The translations under genes were made by a program, and so were the position numbers. 64,000 bases of DNA, from assembly GCF_900141635.1 (NCBI RefSeq), contig NZ_FSRH01000001.1, positions 1-64,000 on the forward strand, written 5' to 3'. Position 1 is the first letter of the stretch. Each line of letters opens with the position of its first letter. The notes beneath the pieces were generated by a model. That model had not been told where the DNA came from. It saw nothing but the letters and a program-made list of their open reading frames with translations, and ran no database searches. Of the stretch, positions 43,830 through 51,533 are shown piece by piece. This stretch comes from Peptoclostridium litorale DSM 5388 (GTDB lineage Bacteria > Bacillota > Clostridia > Peptostreptococcales > Peptostreptococcaceae).

Positions 43830-45545
43830 ATGAATAGATTTGATTTTTATTCTCGATTTTTTTCGAACGAACACAGCTCATATGAAAACGGGAGTATTGA
43901 GCTTTTAAGGGACTGCTTTCATTTTGCAGTAGAAAATGCATGCGCAAAAGAGAGCCTGGAAAAGGGGCTTGTTGTGATTTCAAATGAAGACGGCTGCGTG
44001 ATTTTTGCATATGATTTTGAAATCAATTCTTTTGCTCATGGATATGAAGGCAGGGTTATTTCAGATGGCATATATGAAAATGCAGATATCCATGTAGAGA
44101 GCAAAAATTTAAGCCTTGACCACGACAGGTATGTCGTATACATGATTACGGGAAAAAATGAACATGGCAGTATAGATGTGCTTTTAGAAAACATTTCAAA
44201 CATGATAGAAGGGTGCGCCAATATATCAAAGAAGCATTCTAGTTATGGAGACATGGTATTAAGGGCTCTTGACAACGTAAACGATGCAATTTCGTACTGC
44301 GACAAGAATGGATATGTAAGGTATGCAAACAAGGCGTGCTTTGAAATACTTGAAACGAACAGGGAGGAGCTTTTTGGGCACAATCTTGTGGAGTTGACAA
44401 GCGGAAAGCCCATGCTTCTTGAAGTGCTGAAAAACAAAAAGAGCATAATAGATGTTGATTATTTTGTGAAATACAATGACAAGAAATTTCACTTCATAAA
44501 TTCAGGATATCCGGTATATTCAGACGAAGGGGATGTTATTGGTGCAATAGATATATTCAGAAGTATTGAACGTTCTAGAAAGCTTGCAAACGACATTGCG
44601 GGATACCGGGCTTTTTTTACATTTGACAACATAATAGGGAAAAGCAAAAAAATAGTTGAGCTTATAGACCATGCCAAGCTGTTTGCAAAAAGTAATGAGA
44701 CGGTGCTTGTGCTTGGTGAGAGCGGAACCGGAAAGGAGCTTGTAGCTCAAGCTATACACAATTACAGCGATAGAAAGGAAGGGCCTTTTATTGCCTTGAA
44801 CTGTGCAAACTTTCCAAATGAGCTTATAGATAGCGAACTCTTTGGATACGAGGAAGGGGCATTCACGGGAGCTAAAAAAGGTGGAAAGCAGGGGAAATTT
44901 GAGCTTGCAAGCGGAGGGACACTTTTTCTGGACGAGATAGGTGAGATGCAAATCCATCTTCAGGCAAAGCTTTTAAGAGTGCTTGAAACAATGTGCATAG
45001 CCAGGATAGGAGGAAATAACCAGGTAAAGATAGACGTAAGGATAATTGCGGCCACCAACAGGAGTCTGGAAAAGCTTGTAGAAGAGGGTACTTTCAGAAG
45101 AGATCTCTACTACAGGCTCAAGGTGCTTTGTCTTGAGACTCCTTCCCTTAGAGAGAGGGGAGAAGACGTGATATTTTTGGCCGAATATTTCATGAGAAAA
45201 ATAGCCGACAAGTCAGGCAAGGGCCTTATGATTATTACGGACAGCGCCAAGAAGGCTCTTTTGGAATACAATTGGCCTGGAAATGTAAGGGAGCTTGAAA
45301 ATTTAATCTCAAGGGCGGTTTTTATATGCAAAGGGGACGAACTGACTGAAAAGATACTTTTCAAGGCTGGAATAAAAGGGTCCCGATATGATGAAATCAT
45401 AAAAAAAGACAGCATAAAAATAAACAGGGAGATCCTCGTGGAGATTATGTCTGAGATGAATGGTAACAAAAAGAGGGTTGCAGAGACAATTGGAATTTCA
45501 AGACCCACTCTATATAAAATGCTAAAAAAATATAACATAGATTAA
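43830..45545 (+). CDS. Sigma-54-dependent activator, PAS-AAA-Fis
   Basis: A 571-residue enhancer-binding protein. An N-terminal unknown sensory part (about 1-135) precedes a PAS domain (about 145-245; VNDAISYCDKNGYVRYANKACFEIL), then the AAA domain with Walker A GESGTGKE, the sigma-54 contact loop GAFTGA, Walker B GTLFLDEIGEM, arginine finger region FRRDLYYRL, and a Fis-type HTH (GNKKRVAETIGISRPTLYKMLKKY). It should drive the downstream operon from the -24/-12 promoter at 45747 through the dyads at 45547-45576. The ligand probably binds the PAS or N-terminal part. Confidence 0.95.
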   Translation: MNRFDFYSRFFSNEHSSYENGSIELLRDCFHFAVENACAKESLEKGLVVISNEDGCVIFAYDFEINSFAHGYEGRVISDGIYENADIHVESKNLSLDHDRYVVYMITGKNEHGSIDVLLENISNMIEGCANISKKHSSYGDMVLRALDNVNDAISYCDKNGYVRYANKACFEILETNREELFGHNLVELTSGKPMLLEVLKNKKSIIDVDYFVKYNDKKFHFINSGYPVYSDEGDVIGAIDIFRSIERSRKLANDIAGYRAFFTFDNIIGKSKKIVELIDHAKLFAKSNETVLVLGESGTGKELVAQAIHNYSDRKEGPFIALNCANFPNELIDSELFGYEEGAFTGAKKGGKQGKFELASGGTLFLDEIGEMQIHLQAKLLRVLETMCIARIGGNNQVKIDVRIIAATNRSLEKLVEEGTFRRDLYYRLKVLCLETPSLRERGEDVIFLAEYFMRKIADKSGKGLMIITDSAKKALLEYNWPGNVRELENLISRAVFICKGDELTEKILFKAGIKGSRYDEIIKKDSIKINREILVEIMSEMNGNKKRVAETIGISRPTLYKMLKKYNID

Positions 45546-45546
45546 C

Positions 45547-45576
45547 TGTAAATGCTTTACATGTAAAGTGTTTACA
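45547..45576 (+). promoter_or_regulatory. Tandem enhancer sites TGTAAA-N3-TTTACA
   Basis: Two abutting 15-bp dyads, TGTAAATGCTTTACA (45547-45561) and TGTAAAGTGTTTACA (45562-45576), begin one base after the activator's stop codon. Together they form a 30-bp near-palindrome. Placed about 190 bp before a sigma-54 promoter, they fit upstream activator sites for the Fis-type HTH of the adjacent regulator. Confidence 0.8.
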
Positions 45577-45625
45577 CAACGCCTCTATACTTGATATATA
45601 AACGAATTAAGAGATTAAAGACTTC

Positions 45626-45675
45626 AAAAAATCCGTTTGGAGTGTAAATGCATTTACACTCCAAACGGATTTTTT
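45626..45675 (+). terminator. 50-bp perfect palindrome, terminator plus possible third activator site
   Basis: Bases 45626-45650 are exactly complementary to 45651-45675, with no central loop. It starts with six A and ends in a T tract, fitting an intrinsic terminator of the activator gene. Its centre is TGTAAATGCATTTACA (45643-45658), the same half-sites as the enhancer dyads at 45547 but with a 4-base gap. Confidence 0.8.
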
Positions 45676-45746
45676 ATTTTGTTCTGAATTTTAAAAATAT
45701 TCTTTAATATGATATTTGCAACTGATTCAGCAGTTGCTTTTATTTT

Positions 45747-45762
45747 TGGCATAGAAATTGCT
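45747..45762 (+). promoter_or_regulatory. Sigma-54 (-24/-12) promoter
   Basis: TGGCATAGAAATTGCT has GG at 45748-45749 and GC at 45760-45761 with the exact N10 spacing and a TGGCA/TTGC core. It is about 50 bp before the TTG start at 45813 and downstream of the enhancer dyads. Confidence 0.87.
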
Positions 45763-45812
45763 AATTAATATTTTGAAAGCTAAAGCTTATCATTGGGAGG
45801 AGGATTGATGAT

Positions 45813-46916
45813 TTGGGATTAAATTTGAAGGAGCATATCAAAGACATTGAGAAGAAGAGTTACATTAAGGAAGATTTGGAAGTGGACACAATGGATGACA
45901 TTATTGATTGTTCTCACGGCATAAATCCATTTGGATTTTCAAAAAGAATACGCTGGGAAGAAGAATTAAGTGAAAGCTTTATTAATTCATACCCTCAGTA
46001 CCCTTACAGCGTTCTTAAAAAAAGGATATGCAGCTATTGGAAAAAACATGCAAGCATAAATGATCATAATGTGATAATCGGACACGGATCTATTTCAATA
46101 CTTGATAAGATCAGTGGATTGATTATTGATAAGGGTGCAACTGTATTAGGGTACTGTCCTCAGTTTACAGATTATATGAACTGTGTTGCCATTCATAATG
46201 GAAAATATGAATATGTCCCTCTTAGGAAAGAATCCAAATTGAAATTTGATCTGGAGGAGTTTAAAAGCAAAATATCTACAAAATATAAGGTCTTGTATAT
46301 TGACAATCCGAATAATCCGACAGGACAAGTGATAGAGATATCTAAAATCAACGAGATTGTCAAAGCGGCTAAAAAAAATGATATTTGGGTGATAGTCGAC
46401 GAGGCATATGGTGATTTTATGAAAAAGGAGAATTCGGCAATTAAACTGGTGGAGGACAACGAAAACCTTATAGTAGTAAGGACATTTTCAAAGGGTTTTG
46501 GCCTTGCAGGCCTTAGAATTGGTTATGCAATATGTTCTAGGCAATTTTCACAATTTTATAAAAAAGTGAGTATGCCCTTTGATATCAACTCATTTGGTCA
46601 CTATGCCGCTGTCACTGCTTTGAGTGATGAATCATTTTTGAAAGACTCCATATCCAATATAAAGAAGAGCAAGTCTGTGATAATGGACTCACTATCAAAA
46701 ATCAGTGTAATGCAAACAGACATGGGTGTGCCAATAATGACTTTAGAGTATCCGGACTCAAGTGTTGATTTTAAAAAGCTGCTTATTAAAAATGGAGTAT
46801 TAGCAGAGGCAGGATCGGATTTTGTAAATCTTGGAAAAAATTACGTAAGACTCAGAATTCCAAAAGAGCCATATGAGTTGGCTAGAATACTGGGTGATAT
46901 TGAAAACAAAATATAG
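45813..46916 (+). CDS. PLP-dependent class I/II aminotransferase, HisC/CobD-like
   Basis: A 367-residue fold-type I PLP enzyme related to histidinol-phosphate aminotransferase and threonine-phosphate decarboxylase. DCSHGINPFGFSKR resembles the N-terminal SxNINPxG motif; IGHGSISILDKISGLI, IDNPNNPTGQV, VIVDEAYGDF and the PLP lysine in VRTFSKGFGLAGLRIGY follow. TTG 45813 is chosen behind GGGAGGAGG. As first gene after a sigma-54 promoter, with an epimerase-like class III enzyme and a transporter next, it more likely degrades an amino acid than makes histidine or cobamide. Its codons are more AT-rich than its neighbours'. Confidence 0.85.
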   Translation: MGLNLKEHIKDIEKKSYIKEDLEVDTMDDIIDCSHGINPFGFSKRIRWEEELSESFINSYPQYPYSVLKKRICSYWKKHASINDHNVIIGHGSISILDKISGLIIDKGATVLGYCPQFTDYMNCVAIHNGKYEYVPLRKESKLKFDLEEFKSKISTKYKVLYIDNPNNPTGQVIEISKINEIVKAAKKNDIWVIVDEAYGDFMKKENSAIKLVEDNENLIVVRTFSKGFGLAGLRIGYAICSRQFSQFYKKVSMPFDINSFGHYAAVTALSDESFLKDSISNIKKSKSVIMDSLSKISVMQTDMGVPIMTLEYPDSSVDFKKLLIKNGVLAEAGSDFVNLGKNYVRLRIPKEPYELARILGDIENKI

Positions 46917-46998
46917 AGTTTAATGAAAACAAGTACAAACGCATGTAACTGTGCAAGCTGAAAAATTAAAACCATTCTAAAGTTATGGAGGTATAAAA

Positions 46999-48354
46999 AT
47001 GAATGAGAAGACTTTAAATCAAAACGATGTCATTGCTGCAAATGAAAAAAAATATGTGTCAAGGGCTCAGAAGATACCGTACTATCCTGTAGCGTTTAAA
47101 AAGGGCATCGGAGCACTGCTTTATGACGTTGAAGGCAATGAGTATATAGATTTTCTGTCCAGCGCTTCATCTGCGAACATAGGACATGGAAACGAAGAGA
47201 TAGCACAAGTGGTGAAAGAACAGATGGTAAATTTGGCGCAGTATACACTGGCTTACTTTTATGCAAACGAGCCTGTTGAACTTGCGAAAAGGCTTGTAAA
47301 AATGGCGCCGGGAGACGATGACAAAAAGGTGCTTTTTAGCACCACTGGATCTGCTTCGATAGATGGAGCTATCAAACTGGCAAGGGCGTATACGGGCAGG
47401 AGTAAAATAATATCATTCTACGAGTCATACCACGGGAGCACATTTGGAGCCTTGTCTATATCGGCAATAAGCACAAACATGAGGAGGAAAATGGGTCCGC
47501 TGCTTCCCGAAACATATCATTTCAGCTATCCAAACTGCCTGAGATGCAAGTATGGAAAAGATAAAGACAATTGCGAAATGGAATGCCTAAAAGAAATAGA
47601 ATACGCATTTGATCACTATCTGCCTACAGAAGAAGTTGCCGCTGTTTTCATGGAGCCAATAGCAGGTGACGCAGGGCTTATAGTTCCACCTGAAGAATAT
47701 GTGAAATCTTTGCATGAACTGTGCAAAAAAAACGGAATACTGTTCATATCTGATGAGATACAGCAGGGAATGGGAAGAACTGGCAAGTGGTTTGGAATAG
47801 AGCATTTTGGAGTGGAGCCGGATCTTATAGTGATGGGAAAATCGGTAGGGGCAGGCCTTCCTCTTGGCGTGGTGATAGGAAAAACTGATATAATGGATAG
47901 CCTGGACTCTCCTGGACACTTGTTTTCTATGTCGGGCAATTCCACTGTTTGCGCAGCGGCCTTAAAAATGCTTGAAATTTTTGAAAGGGAAGACTTGAAT
48001 AACAGGTCTATTGAAATGGGAGAATACATCAAGGACAAGTTTTTAAAGCTTAAAGAAAAATACGAAATAATAGGAGATGTAAGAGGCATAGGAATGTCCA
48101 TAGCAGTGGACTTGGTGACAGACAGGGAATCCATGGACAAAAATTATAAGGCAGCTGCGAAGATATGCTACAGATGCATTCAAAAGGGTCTTGTGCTTAT
48201 ATTTGTAGGGCAGTCGGCGCTTAGGGTACAGCCCCCGATAGTGATAACAAGGGGTCAGGTGGACAAAGCGATTGAAATAATAGAAGAGTCGATGAATGAA
48301 TATTTGAATGGGGATATAGGAGAAGAGGTGTTTGAAACTACTAAGGGCTGGTGA
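46999..48354 (+). CDS. Class III aminotransferase, amino-acid 2-epimerase-like
   Basis: A 451-residue class III PLP enzyme. Blocks include EYIDFLSSASSANIGHGNEEI, STTGSASIDGAIKLARAYTGR, YESYHGSTFGALSIS, VFMEPIAGDAGLIVPPEEY, FISDEIQQGMGRTGKW and the PLP lysine in VMGKSVGAGLPLGVVIG. From memory the overall pattern, including SASSANIGH and the C-terminal GW ending, is close to Lactobacillus isoleucine 2-epimerase rather than GABA or ornithine aminotransferases; this is similarity by eye. It may racemise an amino acid imported by the next gene. TATGGAGG precedes the ATG. Confidence 0.85.
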   Translation: MNEKTLNQNDVIAANEKKYVSRAQKIPYYPVAFKKGIGALLYDVEGNEYIDFLSSASSANIGHGNEEIAQVVKEQMVNLAQYTLAYFYANEPVELAKRLVKMAPGDDDKKVLFSTTGSASIDGAIKLARAYTGRSKIISFYESYHGSTFGALSISAISTNMRRKMGPLLPETYHFSYPNCLRCKYGKDKDNCEMECLKEIEYAFDHYLPTEEVAAVFMEPIAGDAGLIVPPEEYVKSLHELCKKNGILFISDEIQQGMGRTGKWFGIEHFGVEPDLIVMGKSVGAGLPLGVVIGKTDIMDSLDSPGHLFSMSGNSTVCAAALKMLEIFEREDLNNRSIEMGEYIKDKFLKLKEKYEIIGDVRGIGMSIAVDLVTDRESMDKNYKAAAKICYRCIQKGLVLIFVGQSALRVQPPIVITRGQVDKAIEIIEESMNEYLNGDIGEEVFETTKGW

Positions 48355-48434
48355 TATTGAAGATGTAAATGTGGCAGCGGGGTCTGAAAATTTGCAAAAT
48401 TTGAATATTCAAAATATAGAGGAGGGTGAAAACT

Positions 48435-49625
48435 ATGTCTAATTCAGGTGGAACAAAAAATAGTTTTTTTGATGGAGCTTTTGGAAGATATTTGATTCCG
48501 GGGATTGTACTACAGTCTGTCCTAATAGGAGGAGGTTATGCAACAGGCCGTGAAATCGTAGCCTTTGGAGGCAAATTTGGAGCTTTGGGATGGCTCGGAG
48601 GAATAGGTATATTCATTGGATTCACACTCATGAGCATATTGACATTTGAAGTCGCAAGGATATACAGGACTTATGACTATAAATCTCTTGTCAGGCAATT
48701 TGCAGGCAAGTTCAGTGTTCTTTATGATGTCATATATATACTTCTTTGCGTGCTTATAATAGCTGTAATGTCTTCGGCTACTGGAGAAATTGTAAAACAG
48801 ACGCTGGGCCTTCCATACTGGATAGGAGTGGGAGGAGTTGCAATTTTGGTTGGTATACTAAACTTTTATGGAAGCTGGCTTATTGAAAGATTTGAAACAT
48901 ATGGGACAATAGCGCTTTACGTAGGATATATAATTTTCAGTGTGATAGTGATATCGAGCACAAAGGGAAACATACAAAATGTGTTTGCAAATACTGATAC
49001 GAGCTATATTCAAGGAAACGTAGGTGTAGGAACTGTTATTTGGACTGGAATAGTCTATGTTGGATACAACCTTGCGGTTTATCCTGCGACACTATTTACT
49101 CTTGAAAGACAGACTAAGAGAAGGGAAACTGTAATATCGGGAATAATTTCAGGAGTGCTTATGACAATACCTTGGTTTATGACATATTTTTCAATTATGG
49201 GTCACTATCCTTCAAAAGACGTACTTGAAGCAGGGGTTCCTTGGCTTGCAATGCTTCAAAATAGTGCGGGACCATGGGTTATTGGAGTGTTTGGTATGGT
49301 AATGGGATGGACACTTATAGAAACTTCAACAGGGATACTCCATGCTCTTGTGGAGAGAATAGATGCAGGTCTTTGCGAGGTTGGAAGAAAATCCATGAGC
49401 AATTCTCAAAAAGCCGTTCTTACAATGGGTGTGTTGTTGATTGCGATGGTGCTTTCAAAGGTAGGTATAATAGACCTCATAGGCAAGGGGTACACTTTGA
49501 TGGCGTATGGTATGATAGCCGTATATGCGCTTCCGCTAATGACTGTGGGTGTTTATAAAATAATTAAACACGATAAGCAGAGGAGTAAAGGGGAATATGT
49601 TTCTGAGATGTCGCAGGCTGAGTAA
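48435..49625 (+). CDS. YkvI-type amino-acid transporter-like membrane protein
   Basis: A 396-residue protein with about ten membrane helices, similar to the YkvI family of the APC/LeuT-like superfamily. YLIPGIVLQSVLIGGGYATGREIVAFGG is the family opening; the unwound GGGYATG stretch would form part of the substrate site. Start ATG 48435 is used because GGAGGG (48421-48426) precedes it. Third gene of the sigma-54 unit, it is the likely uptake or exchange system for the amino acid handled by the two PLP enzymes. The substrate is unknown. Confidence 0.85.
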   Translation: MSNSGGTKNSFFDGAFGRYLIPGIVLQSVLIGGGYATGREIVAFGGKFGALGWLGGIGIFIGFTLMSILTFEVARIYRTYDYKSLVRQFAGKFSVLYDVIYILLCVLIIAVMSSATGEIVKQTLGLPYWIGVGGVAILVGILNFYGSWLIERFETYGTIALYVGYIIFSVIVISSTKGNIQNVFANTDTSYIQGNVGVGTVIWTGIVYVGYNLAVYPATLFTLERQTKRRETVISGIISGVLMTIPWFMTYFSIMGHYPSKDVLEAGVPWLAMLQNSAGPWVIGVFGMVMGWTLIETSTGILHALVERIDAGLCEVGRKSMSNSQKAVLTMGVLLIAMVLSKVGIIDLIGKGYTLMAYGMIAVYALPLMTVGVYKIIKHDKQRSKGEYVSEMSQAE

Positions 49626-49742
49626 TTGAAATGTAATTTTAGAATGTGTGCTTAATTTAAAAAGCTACTGGATAAAAATATAACCAAATGGATTTAAATG
49701 TATAAAATAGAATATGCTGAAAGTTGTATCAATACTGTAATA

Positions 49743-49786
49743 GATGAAAGCCCTGCAGAGTATGAATACTCTGCAGGGCTTTCATC
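49743..49786 (+). terminator. 21-bp perfect hairpin ending the sigma-54 operon
   Basis: Bases 49743-49763 are exactly complementary to 49766-49786 around GA. The arms start GATGAAAGCCC. A T tract is absent. It lies 120 bp after the transporter. Confidence 0.7.
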
Positions 49787-49815
49787 CTTATATTGTAGAG
49801 AAAGGTAGTTATAGG

Positions 49816-49954
49816 TGTTTTTAAATAAAGGGCCCTATTGTATGGATACAAACTTCGTTTATGATGTTTTTAAATAAATTGTATTGATAAAATTGTCAAT
49901 TGGTGTGATAATTAAGTACAAGAAAACACTAAAACAATAAAATGTATGGATACA
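49816..49954 (+). repeat. Paired repeats around the pdxS promoter
   Basis: The dyad TGTATGGATACA occurs identically at 49839-49850 and 49943-49954, and TGTTTTTAAATAAA at 49816-49829 and 49865-49878. The first pair flanks the promoter, so these may be regulator sites. The rest of 49787-49979 holds no gene. Confidence 0.6.
49884..49912 (+). promoter_or_regulatory. pdxST promoter
   Basis: TTGATA (49884-49889), 17-bp spacer ending in TGT, and GATAAT (49907-49912). Confidence 0.65.
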
Positions 49955-49979
49955 TAACATAATATAGGGGGAATTAATA

Positions 49980-50858
49980 ATGGAAAACAGATACGAATTA
50001 AACAAGAACCTTGCTCAGATGCTAAAGGGCGGAGTAATAATGGACGTTACAGATGCTACTCAGGCAAAGATAGCTGAACAAGCGGGAGCTTGCGCTGTAA
50101 TGGCTCTTGAAAGGGTTCCTGCAGATATAAGACAAGAAGGCGGAATTGCGAGAATGTCTGATCCAAAGCTTATAAAGGAAATTCAGGCTGCAGTTTCAAT
50201 ACCTGTAATGGCAAAAGTTAGAATAGGACACTTTGTAGAGGCTCAAATACTTGAAGCTCTTGAAGTGGACTATATAGACGAAAGTGAAGTACTAACTCCT
50301 GCAGATGACAAACTGCACATAAACAAAGCAGATTTCAAGGTGCCTTTCGTGTGCGGAGCCAAAAACCTTGGCGAGGCTCTTAGAAGAATAGGCGAAGGAG
50401 CTTCAATGATAAGAACTAAGGGAGAGCCGGGAACAGGCGACGTTGTCGAGGCTGTAAAGCACATGAGGGCAATGACTTCTGAGATAAACAGAGTGGCTTC
50501 AATGGGAAGAGAAGAGCTTATGAACTACGCAAAGGAAATAAGCGCTCCTTACGATCTTGTCGTATATGTTCATGAAAACAAGAGCCTTCCTGTAGTGAAC
50601 TTTGCTGCAGGTGGAATAGCAACTCCAGCAGATGCCGCTATGATGATGCAGCTTGGATGTGACGGAGTGTTTGTAGGATCTGGAATATTCAAATCTGGAG
50701 ACCCTGCTAAGAGAGCTCAGGCAATAGTAAAGGCAGTTACAAATTACAATGATCCTAAAATGCTTGCTGAACTTTCAGAGGACCTTGGAGAGGCCATGGT
50801 CGGAATAAACATAAGTACAATGGCAGACAGAGACAGAATGGCAAACAGAGGGTGGTAA
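49980..50858 (+). CDS. pdxS: Pyridoxal 5'-phosphate synthase, lyase subunit
   Basis: Builds PLP from ribose 5-phosphate, glyceraldehyde 3-phosphate and ammonia supplied by PdxT. The 292 residues are typical and highly conserved: [36 protein letters not shown] at the N terminus, ARMSDPKLI, the catalytic lysine in [10 protein letters not shown] (about 80), [13 protein letters not shown] and [19 protein letters not shown], then [16 protein letters not shown] precedes the ATG. It is followed by pdxT, the standard pair. PLP is the cofactor of PatB, MetY and both enzymes of the sigma-54 unit. Confidence 0.98.
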   Translation: MENRYELNKNLAQMLKGGVIMDVTDATQAKIAEQAGACAVMALERVPADIRQEGGIARMSDPKLIKEIQAAVSIPVMAKVRIGHFVEAQILEALEVDYIDESEVLTPADDKLHINKADFKVPFVCGAKNLGEALRRIGEGASMIRTKGEPGTGDVVEAVKHMRAMTSEINRVASMGREELMNYAKEISAPYDLVVYVHENKSLPVVNFAAGGIATPADAAMMMQLGCDGVFVGSGIFKSGDPAKRAQAIVKAVTNYNDPKMLAELSEDLGEAMVGINISTMADRDRMANRGW

Positions 50859-50860
50859 TA

Positions 50861-51445
50861 ATGAGTGACAAATTAAAAGTAGGCATACTCTGCATGCAAG
50901 GTGCGTTTCTTGAGCACAGAAACTCCCTTGAAAGGCTTGGAGTCGAAGTGAAAGAAGTCAGAAAGGCTGAACAGCTTGAAGGACTCGACGGGCTAGTTCT
51001 TCCAGGCGGAGAAAGTACCGCAATAGGAAAGCTCATAAGGGAGCTTGGAATAAAGGATAGGATGGAAGCACTTATAACTGGAGGCCTGCCTGTTTGGGGA
51101 ACGTGCGCCGGAATGATACTTCTTGCCAAAAAGCTTACAGGCTCAGATGTGGTGCACATGCCTATGATGGACATTGAAGTCACAAGAAATGCATATGGAA
51201 GGCAGCTTGGAAGCTTTTCAGCGGATGTTCCAATGAAAGGCGTAGAGGGAGATGTCCCTATGGTATTCATAAGAGCCCCTTATATAAACAAGTCTGAAGA
51301 TAATGTCGAGACGCTTTCTGTTGTAGACGGAAATACTGTTGCGGCAAGGCAGAAAAACATGCTTGTCACATCATTCCATCCTGAGCTTACGGATGATTTG
51401 AGGGTGCATGAATACTTTGTCAACATGGTCAGAGAGTCAAAATAG
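50861..51445 (+). CDS. pdxT: Pyridoxal 5'-phosphate synthase, glutaminase subunit
   Basis: A 194-residue class I glutamine amidotransferase that feeds ammonia to PdxS. It shows VGILCMQGAFLEHRNSLERLGVE, LVLPGGESTAIGKL (oxyanion), the nucleophile in PVWGTCAGMILLA (Cys at about 84), and the C-terminal His/Glu pair in TSFHPELTDD. The ATG at 50861 starts 3 bases after the pdxS stop; an upstream GTG would overlap pdxS. A terminator follows at 51466. Confidence 0.97.
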   Translation: MSDKLKVGILCMQGAFLEHRNSLERLGVEVKEVRKAEQLEGLDGLVLPGGESTAIGKLIRELGIKDRMEALITGGLPVWGTCAGMILLAKKLTGSDVVHMPMMDIEVTRNAYGRQLGSFSADVPMKGVEGDVPMVFIRAPYINKSEDNVETLSVVDGNTVAARQKNMLVTSFHPELTDDLRVHEYFVNMVRESK

Positions 51446-51465
51446 TATTTTTGATTCAGTATATC

Positions 51466-51504
51466 AAAAACCCCTGAAACCTTCAAAGGTTCCAGGGGTT
51501 TTTT
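51466..51504 (+). terminator. Terminator of pdxST
   Basis: AAAAACCCCTG pairs with CAGGGGTTTTT with an inner ACCTT/AAGGT stem; a T tract follows on the plus strand. The surface protein gene ends 30 bp away on the other strand and may share it. Confidence 0.85.
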
Positions 51505-51533
51505 GCAATGTGAAAAATAGATTCCAAATATGT

